DNA of 64,000 nt. Origin: an uncultured Selenomonas sp. (lineage in GTDB: Bacteria; Bacillota; Negativicutes; Selenomonadales; Selenomonadaceae). Where the stretch lies: positions 1 through 64,000 of the forward strand of contig CACXCN010000028.1 in NCBI GenBank assembly GCA_902766095.1. The letters are read 5' to 3'. Shown in pieces: positions 34,942 to 42,792 of the stretch (the stretch's first letter is position 1; the number at the start of each line of letters is the position of its first letter). The notes below the pieces were generated by a model. The model was given only the letters and a program-made list of their open reading frames with translations, did not search any database and had not been told where the DNA came from. The position numbers and the translations under genes are program-made.

Positions 34942-36663
34942 TTATAATTTTATGACCTGCGGCAGGCGCTCCAGCAGGGGCAGGTCGTGGGTGATGATCA
35001 CGAGGGTCTGCTGGCGGCGGTCGGCCTCTTGCAGGAGGCTGGTCATGAGTGCGGTTGCCGTGGCGGCATCGAGACCGGCGGTCGGCTCGTCGAGCAGCAG
35101 CAACGGCGCCGGGCGGGCGAGGGCCAGAGCGGTCAGCAGGCGGCTGCGCTGGCCGCCGGACAGCCGGGCTCCGTCAGGGCCGAGCGGCGTGTCGAGTCCG
35201 TCGGGCAGTCCGGCTACGACATGGTCGAGCTGGGCCAGATGCAGGGCCGCCTCGATCTCTGCCGTGGTCAGGCCGGGATGCAGGCGCAGGAAGTTGTCGC
35301 GCAGGCTGGAGCTGAATATGTAGCTGCCCTGCAGGGCTGCAGGCAGGAGGCGGCGCACCTGCAGAGGGGTGAGGCAGGGTTCGGAGGCGGAATCTGTGCA
35401 GGTGGCATAGGGGAGGCCGTTCAGGGCGAGGCGCCCGCTGGATGGCGCATAGAGCGCCGTCAGCAGATAGCCGAGCGTCGTCTTGCCGGCACCGCTCTCT
35501 CCGATGATGGCCGTGTGCTGTCCCGGATGGATGCAGAAATCAAGTCCCTGCCACGGCGGGCGGCTGCCGGGGTAGGCAAAGCTGAGCTGGCGGGCTTCCA
35601 GCAGGGGAGGTCCGTCTGGTGCTGCGGCCAGAGTACAGACGGGGGAAGCCGGCTGTCTCGTCCCGATGGTGGCGGCAGCCGGCGGGGCCGCGGTGGCCGC
35701 AGCGCTGACAGGCGGCGGTAGCAGAGGTGCCGCGGTGACCAGTGCCTGGCGCAGGTTGCGGGTCGCTGCGGGCATGCTGCGCAGCTCATCGCTCAGTGCC
35801 AGCAGGACGATGAGCCAGACACCGAGGGTGATGAAATCCATCCGGCCGTCCAGGGCCGCGGTATAGAGCAGGAACGTCAGGGCGGCGAAGCTCAGAGCCA
35901 GGATGATCTCGCTCAGCAGGGCGGTACGGTTCTCGTCTGCGGCCTGTTGCTGATGAGCCCGGCCGTAGCGGCGGGCGGCCGCGTCGAGCCGGGAGGTGAA
36001 GCCCGTGCAGGCAGCGGCGCTGCATAGTTCAGAACGGCCCGCCAGGGCATCGAGCAGCGCCTGCCGGTAGGGGGCGGCAGGATTCTCCTGCGTGCGGGTG
36101 GTGAGCAGTGGCGAGGGGGCAGGCTCGGTCAGCCAGGGGAGCAGTCCGAGCAGGAAGTACAGTCCGGCCAGCAGCAGGGCGGCCGCTGGGACGGTGCTGT
36201 AGAGAGCCCGCACGGCTGCCAGGGTCAGCAGGCCGTTCGTCAGCGGCGGCAGCAGGCCACGGATGTAGAAATCGCGGAGCAGGTCGCCACCGCGCAACAG
36301 CTGGTCCAGCAGCAGTCCGCTGTGCATACGCCCCCTTGCCGAGGGGAGCAATTCCCGGGCCCGGTCGTACAGGGCCAGCTGCAGCCGCGTATAGCTGGCA
36401 AAGGCGAGTCGGTGGGTCAGCCAGCGCTCGGCATAGCGGAATGCGGCCCGGCTGATGCCGGCGGCCCGCACCAGGGTGATGCCGATCGTCAGGGTATAGA
36501 GCGGAGGCTGCAGGGCGGCCCGCGTGATGAGCCAGGCCGCCGCGCCGAGCAGTGTCAGGCCCGCCAAGCTGGCTGTCAGAGCTGCCAGCAGGGCCGGCAG
36601 CAGCTCGCGGCCGCGGAGCTGGCGGCAGAGCCAGTGGCAGATAGCAATGTCTTTTTTCAACAT
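34942..36663 (-). CDS. cydC: Cytochrome bd assembly ABC exporter subunit CydC
   Basis: A 573-residue half-transporter with an N-terminal six-span membrane domain and a C-terminal ATPase. Walker A is GESGAGKTT, the signature LSGGQRSR and Walker B LLLLDEPTAGLD with the H-loop THD. CydDC exports glutathione or cysteine and is required to assemble cytochrome bd. It overlaps cydD by seven bases. Between the domains is an Ala/Pro-rich linker (about residues 325-355). Last gene of cydABDC, ending at repeat copy A. Confidence 0.92.
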   Translation of the reverse strand: MLKKDIAICHWLCRQLRGRELLPALLAALTASLAGLTLLGAAAWLITRAALQPPLYTLTIGITLVRAAGISRAAFRYAERWLTHRLAFASYTRLQLALYDRARELLPSARGRMHSGLLLDQLLRGGDLLRDFYIRGLLPPLTNGLLTLAAVRALYSTVPAAALLLAGLYFLLGLLPWLTEPAPSPLLTTRTQENPAAPYRQALLDALAGRSELCSAAACTGFTSRLDAAARRYGRAHQQQAADENRTALLSEIILALSFAALTFLLYTAALDGRMDFITLGVWLIVLLALSDELRSMPAATRNLRQALVTAAPLLPPPVSAAATAAPPAAATIGTRQPASPVCTLAAAPDGPPLLEARQLSFAYPGSRPPWQGLDFCIHPGQHTAIIGESGAGKTTLGYLLTALYAPSSGRLALNGLPYATCTDSASEPCLTPLQVRRLLPAALQGSYIFSSSLRDNFLRLHPGLTTAEIEAALHLAQLDHVVAGLPDGLDTPLGPDGARLSGGQRSRLLTALALARPAPLLLLDEPTAGLDAATATALMTSLLQEADRRQQTLVIITHDLPLLERLPQVIKL

Positions 36664-38459
36664 GGCGCACCTCCTGGCGACGTGGTTCCGGCGTTAGGAG
36701 CGGCCGTGCTCAGAGAACCCGCAGGGCCCGGAGCCAGCGTGAGGCGCTGGTCGGCCCAGGCCGCCAGGGCGGAGCGATGCGTGGCTACGATGATGGTGCG
36801 GTGGCGGGACAGGACGGTCAGAGAGTGGATGATGGCAGCCTCGCTTGCGGCGTCGAGACCGGCCGTCGGCTCGTCCAAGAGCAGCAGGGCCGGTGAACGC
36901 AGGATGGCGCGGGCCAGTCCCAGCCGGTGGCGCTCCCCGTTTGACAGAGGCTGGGCGCCTTCGCCCAGCCGGGTGTCGAGGCCGTCTGGCAGTCGGTCGT
37001 ACCAGTCAGCCAGTCCGGCCAGACGCAGTGATTGTTCGAGTCGGGCGGCGGGGATGGTGTCAGGATCATGCTCCGGATAGCTGCCGGCAGCGGTGGCGAT
37101 GGTGGCGGTGAACAGGGTCAGGTTTTCGGCCAGGCTGGCGCTGAATATATGCGGCTCCTGCGGTACATAGGCGATGAGCCGGGCACGGCTGGCCGGGTCG
37201 AGCCTGCTGACGGGCTGATGCGCGATGAGCCGCGGATGCTCAGCAGCGGTGGCAGCTGTCGGCGGCAGGGCCGAGACCAGCTCGATCGTGCCCGCGACCG
37301 GGCTGTCCAGTCCGGCCAGCAGGCGCAGCAGAGTGCTTTTGCCTGAGCCGCTGGGACCGAGCAGGGCCAGCGTGCTGCCAGCCGGGCATGTGAAGCTCAG
37401 ATCCTGCAGGATATCCTCGCCCGTGCCGGGATAGCGGTAGCAGAGGCCCCGGACGGAAAGGCCAGGAGGCAGGGCCAGCTCAGCCTCTTGACCGCGGGGA
37501 GCTGGGGCGGATGCAGGGGCAGCCTGACGGACAGCCTGCCAGGCCGTGATGGCAGTCATGCCGGTATGAAAAGCCTGACCGCTGCGCCGCAGCGGGGCAT
37601 AGAAGGCAGGTGCGAGCAGCAGTATGGCGAAGGCAGAAGCAAAGGTGAGGCTGCCGGACAGCAGGCGGAAGCCGATGAGGACGGCGATGATGGCGATGGA
37701 CAGCGTCGTGATGAGCTCGATGGCGAAGGAGGACAGGAAGGCCAGCCGCAGTACCTTGAGCGAGGCATCGGCGAAGCGTCGTGAGAGAGTCGTCAGCAGC
37801 TGGCGTTGGGCTTTTTCCTGACCAAATAGCTTCAGCGTCGTCAGTCCCTGCAGCAGTTCATGGAAGCCGGCCGTCAGGCTGGCCAGTTCGGCCAGCTGCT
37901 TCTCAGTGCCGGATTTCGTCAGCTGGCCGATCAGGGCTAGGAACACGGGGGCTATCGGGAGACTCAGCAGCATCAGGAGGCTGCTGAGCGGGTCGAGCAC
38001 GGCTGCGGCGGCCAGGAGGACGGGCGTATTGACAGCCAGGCTCAGCAGTACGGGCAGTACGGATTCGGCGAGACCGCCAGCGGCATCGACCGATTCTATG
38101 GCCAGGGACGGCAGCTCCGGCCGAGAGGCAGTCGGCGTGGCTGACAGTCCGGCATGCAGGCCATGGCGCAGCTGCAGGCCGAGCTGGCAGGCCAGCTGGC
38201 TCAGGATATGGCGGTGCGGCCATACGATGATGGCGCGCGTGAACAATACAACAAGCAGCACCAGGAAATCTGGTGCTGCTGCATCCCATATGTCAGAGGC
38301 CGGCAACGGAGGTGTCGTCGGCAGGAGGCGGCTTAGCAACCGGCTCAGCGTCAGGGCCAGCGCGATGAAGGTCAGGCTGGAGATGAGCTCCAGACCGGCC
38401 AGCAGGGCGATGCGCCGACGCTGGCTCCGGCAGAAAATCAGGAATTCTTTTACAGGCAT
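36657..38459 (-). CDS. cydD: Cytochrome bd assembly ABC exporter subunit CydD
   Basis: A 600-residue half-transporter partner of CydC. Six membrane spans occupy the first 310 residues; coupling regions are ELLQGLTTLKLFGQE. The ATPase has Walker A GPSGSGKST, the PQEPHIFSASLAENL Q-loop region and Walker B LLLLDEPTAGLD. The signature motif is modified to PLSNGERHR, the Asn-Gly form seen in many CydD proteins. An Ala/Thr-rich insert lies in the ATPase domain (PPTAATAAEH). It follows cydB by 19 bases. Confidence 0.93.
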   Translation of the reverse strand: MPVKEFLIFCRSQRRRIALLAGLELISSLTFIALALTLSRLLSRLLPTTPPLPASDIWDAAAPDFLVLLVVLFTRAIIVWPHRHILSQLACQLGLQLRHGLHAGLSATPTASRPELPSLAIESVDAAGGLAESVLPVLLSLAVNTPVLLAAAAVLDPLSSLLMLLSLPIAPVFLALIGQLTKSGTEKQLAELASLTAGFHELLQGLTTLKLFGQEKAQRQLLTTLSRRFADASLKVLRLAFLSSFAIELITTLSIAIIAVLIGFRLLSGSLTFASAFAILLLAPAFYAPLRRSGQAFHTGMTAITAWQAVRQAAPASAPAPRGQEAELALPPGLSVRGLCYRYPGTGEDILQDLSFTCPAGSTLALLGPSGSGKSTLLRLLAGLDSPVAGTIELVSALPPTAATAAEHPRLIAHQPVSRLDPASRARLIAYVPQEPHIFSASLAENLTLFTATIATAAGSYPEHDPDTIPAARLEQSLRLAGLADWYDRLPDGLDTRLGEGAQPLSNGERHRLGLARAILRSPALLLLDEPTAGLDAASEAAIIHSLTVLSRHRTIIVATHRSALAAWADQRLTLAPGPAGSLSTAAPNAGTTSPGGAPC

Positions 38460-38478
38460 GGGTCAGCCGCTCACCTCA

Positions 38479-39495
38479 TCAGTAGGAATGTTCCTGTACG
38501 TCATCAGGAGTAATGCGATGACGGAATACATAGTAGGTCCAGCCCTGATATATCAGCACGATCGGAACCAATACGAGGGCGGCCACGGTCATGATCGACA
38601 GCGTGTACGGCGTCGAGGCGGCGTTGGTGATGGTCAGGCTGTAGGCCGGATTCAGCGACGAGACCATGAGCCGCGGGAACAGGGCGGCAAAGAAGCCGAC
38701 GGTCGTGCAGGCGATGGTCAGGGCGCCGAGTACGAAGCTGCTGACGTAGTGCCGGCCGCAGAGGCGGATATAGGCGCCGATGAAGAGCAGGGCAGCCAGT
38801 ACGAGCAGGCCGACGGCTGCCGGACGCGTCAGGATGTCGGTCGAGAATACGGTCAGCAGCAGGCAGAGCACGAAGGCTGCCGCGGCGATAATGCCCCAGA
38901 CACGGGCCAGCGAACGGGCCCGGAGGATGAGTCCGGTGTTCTGCAACCGGATGCTCAGGAACGTCGCTCCGTGGAAGACGAATACGGCGAGGAAGGTGAT
39001 GCCGCCGACGATGGAGTAGATCGACAGCAGGTCGAAGAAGCTGCCGGCATACGTCATATCCTGATTGATGGGGAGCCCTTTGAGCAGGTCGATGACCGCT
39101 ACGCCCCAGAGAAAGGCCGGCACGGCGCTGCCGAAGCAGATGGCTGCCTCCCAGGCCCGGCGCCAGCAGGCGTGCTGCGAGCGGCCGCGCAGCTCGAACG
39201 CTGCGCCGCGCAGGATCAGGGCGACGAGCATCAGGAACAGCGCCAGATAGAACGTCGAGAACATCGTGGCGTAGACGTGCGGGAATGCCGCGAACAGGGC
39301 GCCGCCGGCCGTTATCATCCAGACTTCGTTGCCATCCCAGACCGGCGCTATCGTCATGAGTACCTGCGAGCGGTCTTCATCGCGCCGGCTCAGGAAGGGC
39401 AGCAGCATGCCGACGCCATAGTCGAAGCCCTCGAGGATGAAGAAGCCGGTGAACAGAACGGTTATGAGGATGAACCATAGTATCGTGAGATCCAT
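38479..39495 (-). CDS. cydB: Cytochrome bd ubiquinol oxidase subunit II
   Basis: A 338-residue membrane protein with about eight or nine spans. The first helix carries FFILEGFDYGVGMLLPF, the family hallmark, then APVWDGNEVWMITAGGALFAAFP. It forms the heterodimeric quinol oxidase with CydA, giving oxygen scavenging and microaerobic respiration. It overlaps cydA by one base (TGATG), so expression is coupled. Confidence 0.96.
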   Translation of the reverse strand: MDLTILWFILITVLFTGFFILEGFDYGVGMLLPFLSRRDEDRSQVLMTIAPVWDGNEVWMITAGGALFAAFPHVYATMFSTFYLALFLMLVALILRGAAFELRGRSQHACWRRAWEAAICFGSAVPAFLWGVAVIDLLKGLPINQDMTYAGSFFDLLSIYSIVGGITFLAVFVFHGATFLSIRLQNTGLILRARSLARVWGIIAAAAFVLCLLLTVFSTDILTRPAAVGLLVLAALLFIGAYIRLCGRHYVSSFVLGALTIACTTVGFFAALFPRLMVSSLNPAYSLTITNAASTPYTLSIMTVAALVLVPIVLIYQGWTYYVFRHRITPDDVQEHSY

Positions 39496-40880
39496 CAGTC
39501 ACGCCCCCTTTCGGCAGCCGGTTCGTCCGTTATCGTAGTCTGATGTATATAGCGCAGAGCGATGCAGAGCGCCGCGATGATGAGCACGAGGTAGATGAGC
39601 GTGAAGCCGATGAGCGTCAGCCAGACCTCGCCGCCGGTGAGGTTCGGAGATACGGCGTCCGCTGTGCGCTGGAGTCCGACGACTATCCAGGGCTGGCGTC
39701 CGGCCTCGGCGATGAACCAGCCGACGGAATTGGCGATGAACGGCAGCGGCAGCAGGGCTGGCAGGAAGCGCAGCCAGCAGCGGAAAGGCTTCTGCGTGAG
39801 GCGGCCCGTATGCGCGAGGAACAGCGTCACGAAGCCCAGCAGCATCATGAGTCCGCCGAGGCCGATCATGATGCGGAAGCTCCAGAACAGCCCACAGACG
39901 TCGGGGATGTAGTCGCCGGCCCCGTATTTCTCCACGGCCTGAGCCTGCAGCTGATTGATGCCCGGCACGGCACCCGTCGGCCGGTTGTAGAGCATGAAAG
40001 AGAATACGCCCGGCACGGCGATTTCGGAGTCGTTACGGCGGGCTGACTGGTCGATGTCGGCGACTATGGCGAAGGGGGCCGGATCGGCCGTCTCCCACAG
40101 AGCCTCTATCGAGGACAGCTTCATCGGATTGGCCTGGGCCAGGTACTGCGTATGCAGGTGGCCGCTGCCCATGGCGCCGAACAGCCCGATCAGCATGAAT
40201 ATGGCGCCGGCTTTGACCGTCTGGGTGAATGCATAGCGCGAGGATTCATCGTGCAGGACTTTCCAGACCGATACGGCCAGGACGACGAATCCGGCGGTCG
40301 TGATGCCGGAAAAGAAGGCATGGCTGTATTCACCGAGCACATAATGGTTCGTGATCAGGGCCGGAAAATCCGTCATGACGGCACGACCGTTTTCGATGGC
40401 ATAGCCGACCGGATGCTGCATGAACGAGTTGGCGACGAGTATCCAGAATGCGGATATGTTCGAGCCCAGTGCGACGATCCAGATGCAGGCGCAGTGCAGT
40501 TTCGGCGAGAGCTTTTTCCAGCCGAATACCCAGAGGCCGAGGAATGTCGACTCGAGGAAGAAGGCGGTCAGGGCCTCGAGCGCCAGCGGGGCGCCGAATA
40601 TATCGCCCATGAACCGCGAATACTCGGACCAGTTCATGCCGAAGTGGAATTCCTGCACGATGCCGGTGACGACGCCGAGCGCGAAGTTGATCAGGAACAG
40701 CGTGCCGAAGAATTTCACGAGCTTCCGGCTGGCGGCCTTCCAGTGCGGCCGCCGGGTACGGACATAGCAGGTCTCGAGCAAGGCCACGAATATGGACAGC
40801 CCGAGCGTGATGGGCACGAACAGGAAATGATAGGTCGTCGTGATGGCGAACTGCCAGCGCGACAGGATCAATGCCTCCAC
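39495..40880 (-). CDS. cydA: Cytochrome bd ubiquinol oxidase subunit I
   Basis: A 461-residue subunit carrying hemes b558, b595 and d. The heme-ligand His near residue 19 is in TTTYHFLFVP; the second region is SHAFFSGITTAGF, and GRDNSE-like patterns are replaced by ARRNDSEIAVPG in the quinol loop region. The loop is of the short type. The start is GTG with AGGGAGGG about eight bases upstream. First gene of cydABDC; the upstream region is occupied by repeat copy B. Confidence 0.95.
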   Translation of the reverse strand: MEALILSRWQFAITTTYHFLFVPITLGLSIFVALLETCYVRTRRPHWKAASRKLVKFFGTLFLINFALGVVTGIVQEFHFGMNWSEYSRFMGDIFGAPLALEALTAFFLESTFLGLWVFGWKKLSPKLHCACIWIVALGSNISAFWILVANSFMQHPVGYAIENGRAVMTDFPALITNHYVLGEYSHAFFSGITTAGFVVLAVSVWKVLHDESSRYAFTQTVKAGAIFMLIGLFGAMGSGHLHTQYLAQANPMKLSSIEALWETADPAPFAIVADIDQSARRNDSEIAVPGVFSFMLYNRPTGAVPGINQLQAQAVEKYGAGDYIPDVCGLFWSFRIMIGLGGLMMLLGFVTLFLAHTGRLTQKPFRCWLRFLPALLPLPFIANSVGWFIAEAGRQPWIVVGLQRTADAVSPNLTGGEVWLTLIGFTLIYLVLIIAALCIALRYIHQTTITDEPAAERGRD

Positions 40881-40937
40881 AGATATCCCTCCCTTTTAAA
40901 ATGTATTAAAATGAATGCGACTGATAAAGTGAGACTT

Positions 40938-41238
40938 GGGGCTGTAACGAAATATGATGTTGTCATGCCTAAGCATATAGTACCGCGGCAGGCATGGTTC
41001 CTCCATTCCGCTATTGTGGTTTGGCTAAAATGAAATTTTTCCCAATGAATAGGTCCCTTGAAAGTACTTAAACGCGCTTCGCTTGAACGAAAGTACTTTC
41101 CGCGGGATTGTTTGATAGGGAAAAATTTAATTTTTTAACGCCAAAGCACGACGCTCCATTCCGGAACCATGCCTGTCGCTACTTTGTCATAGCAGATATC
41201 AGCATCTCAGACGCTCACAGGTATTTCGTTACAGCCCC
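40938..41238. repeat. Full-length palindromic repeat element, copy B (MITE-like)
   Basis: A 301-base element with perfect 16-bp terminal inverted repeats: GGGGCTGTAACGAAAT at 40938-40953 and its complement at 41223-41238. Internal mirrored pairs continue inward: GGCAGGCATGGTTCC against GGAACCATGCCTG, AAATTTTTCCC against GGGAAAAATTT, and two AAAGTACTT arms, so the whole unit can fold into one long hairpin. No open reading frame for a transposase. It lies in the 458-base gap between cydA and the ATPase-like gene; the rest of that gap holds only the cydA ribosome site and AT-rich sequence. Confidence 0.9.
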
Positions 41239-41338
41239 TTAGCATCGAATAAACGATTGTTTTGCTGATTTCATTATAAATCAGAATTGTCCGAACAACA
41301 ATAGCGCTGAAAAGAAAAATAACAGTTCTTTGGCGGAT

Positions 41339-42577
41339 TTATTTCAGGCGCAGGGAATTCAGTGCGGTCAGCAGTGTGAGGGACAGGTTGATAAGCAGGG
41401 TCGGGACGGGCGTGAGCAGCGGACCGCCGAAGGCATGGAGCAGGCCCATGGCCCAGGGAATCGTCACGAGGCTCACGATGATGGTCAGGCGGCGGTTCTG
41501 GTGCTGCAGCTGATAGAGGCGGCGGCCCAGATTGATGAGGAGCGTGAGCGCGTAAAGGGAATGGGCGGGCAGTGTAACCGAGGGAGTGTCATGACCGGTG
41601 GCCCCGGTGTCGGCCGCGGTATCCGGAGTATCCGCAGCAGCGGGGGATTTTGCGGCCATGCGTACGACGACGTCAGCCTCGGCACCGGCCGCAGCGTCGC
41701 GCTCGTCGGTGGCCAGGACAGCTACGGTGGAGCCGCCCGCCCGGAGCAGCTGGATCTCACGGGCTTTGGCGATGGGACTGAGGCCGTGGCGGGCCTCGTC
41801 GAGTGACAGTTGCCGGGCGGTATAGGCGGCCAGACGACGGTCGGCACTCGTCATGAGTATGAGGCGCAGGCCGAGCTGCTGCAGCCGGGACAGGGCGGCT
41901 GGTATGCCGGGGGCCGGTTCATCGACGAAGGCGATGATGCCGCGGCCATAGGAGCCGCGGCCTATGAATACCGGTACTGCGCCGCGTGTGGCCAGCTGGT
42001 CGGCACGCGTGAGCAGGTCGGCGGAGAGATGGACGCCCTCGGACTCGACGAGCTGGCGGGAACCTACATAGACGGGGTCGCGATTGACAATCGCCTCGAC
42101 GCCGGCGCCCGGGAATTCCTGATTGCCAGTCGCCGGCGGGATGCGCAGGCGGCGGTTCTTTATGGCGGCGGCTATGGCCCGGGCATAGGGGTGAGAGGAT
42201 CCCTGCTCCGTAGCGGCTGCCAGCTCGAGCAGGGCATTCTGGCCGATGCCCTCGGGGATGATCTGCGATATCAGCGGATCATTGGCGAAAAGCTGGCTGC
42301 GGCGGGCCAGCACGAGCGTGTCGACATCACCGAGGAGCGGCAGGGCCTCCGGTGTGCTCAGGCGGACTCCATATCCGGCAGCAGCCTTGCGGATGCGATA
42401 GCGGCTGACGGCCTGGCTGCCCAGATGTGGCAGCGGGAGCGCAGCACAGATGATGGACAGTCCGATGTTGACGGCAGTCATCATATCATCGCCCGCGGCA
42501 TACCAGTATATGGTCATGACGATGGCAGCGATGAGCATGATGACCAGGATATATTTATAGGATATTGATTTGCTCAT
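41339..42577 (-). CDS. Degenerate heavy-metal P-type ATPase homologue
   Basis: A 412-residue protein resembling the catalytic half of P1B-type ATPases. Two N-terminal spans lead directly into a P/N-domain region. The SSHPYARAIA box (HP motif) and GNQEFPGAGVEA are clear. Where DKTGT should be, the sequence is DVDTLVLARRSQL, so the phosphorylated Asp is absent. The MVGDGIND hinge is replaced by VAVLATDERDAAAGAEADVV, although the following Asp-Val-Val-Val-Arg keeps the register. An Ala/Asp/Thr-rich insert precedes the last two spans. It probably cannot pump ions. It sits upstream of the cyd operon on the same strand. Confidence 0.8.
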   Translation of the reverse strand: MSKSISYKYILVIMLIAAIVMTIYWYAAGDDMMTAVNIGLSIICAALPLPHLGSQAVSRYRIRKAAAGYGVRLSTPEALPLLGDVDTLVLARRSQLFANDPLISQIIPEGIGQNALLELAAATEQGSSHPYARAIAAAIKNRRLRIPPATGNQEFPGAGVEAIVNRDPVYVGSRQLVESEGVHLSADLLTRADQLATRGAVPVFIGRGSYGRGIIAFVDEPAPGIPAALSRLQQLGLRLILMTSADRRLAAYTARQLSLDEARHGLSPIAKAREIQLLRAGGSTVAVLATDERDAAAGAEADVVVRMAAKSPAAADTPDTAADTGATGHDTPSVTLPAHSLYALTLLINLGRRLYQLQHQNRRLTIIVSLVTIPWAMGLLHAFGGPLLTPVPTLLINLSLTLLTALNSLRLK

Positions 42578-42792
42578 ATCAGGAACCTCTTTTCTCTAAC
42601 TGAATCTATTATCCGCCAAAGAGCGGACACGGTCAATAGACACGGACGAAAGTCTTGTCAGCGGGCGGTATAGCTGATAAAATCATTATATAGGTGGGAA
42701 CAAAACATGAAATGTTGGCTTTTGCATGCGTTTAAAGATACCGATATGATATATAGTATAAAGGGAATGTGGACAAGAGGGATGATGTGGGA

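Noticed and set aside
40938-41238. Repeat copy B as a riboswitch or CRISPR-like array
   Set aside because: It is a single palindromic unit with terminal inverted repeats, not regularly spaced repeats, and it occurs at unrelated loci, which does not fit a cis-riboswitch.
42716-42747. Possible sigma-54 or sigma-28 promoter before the flagellin gene
   Set aside because: GGC and TGC elements are nine rather than ten bases apart, and the CCGATAT (sigma-28 -10-like) has no TAAA at the required distance. Neither was supported enough to list.
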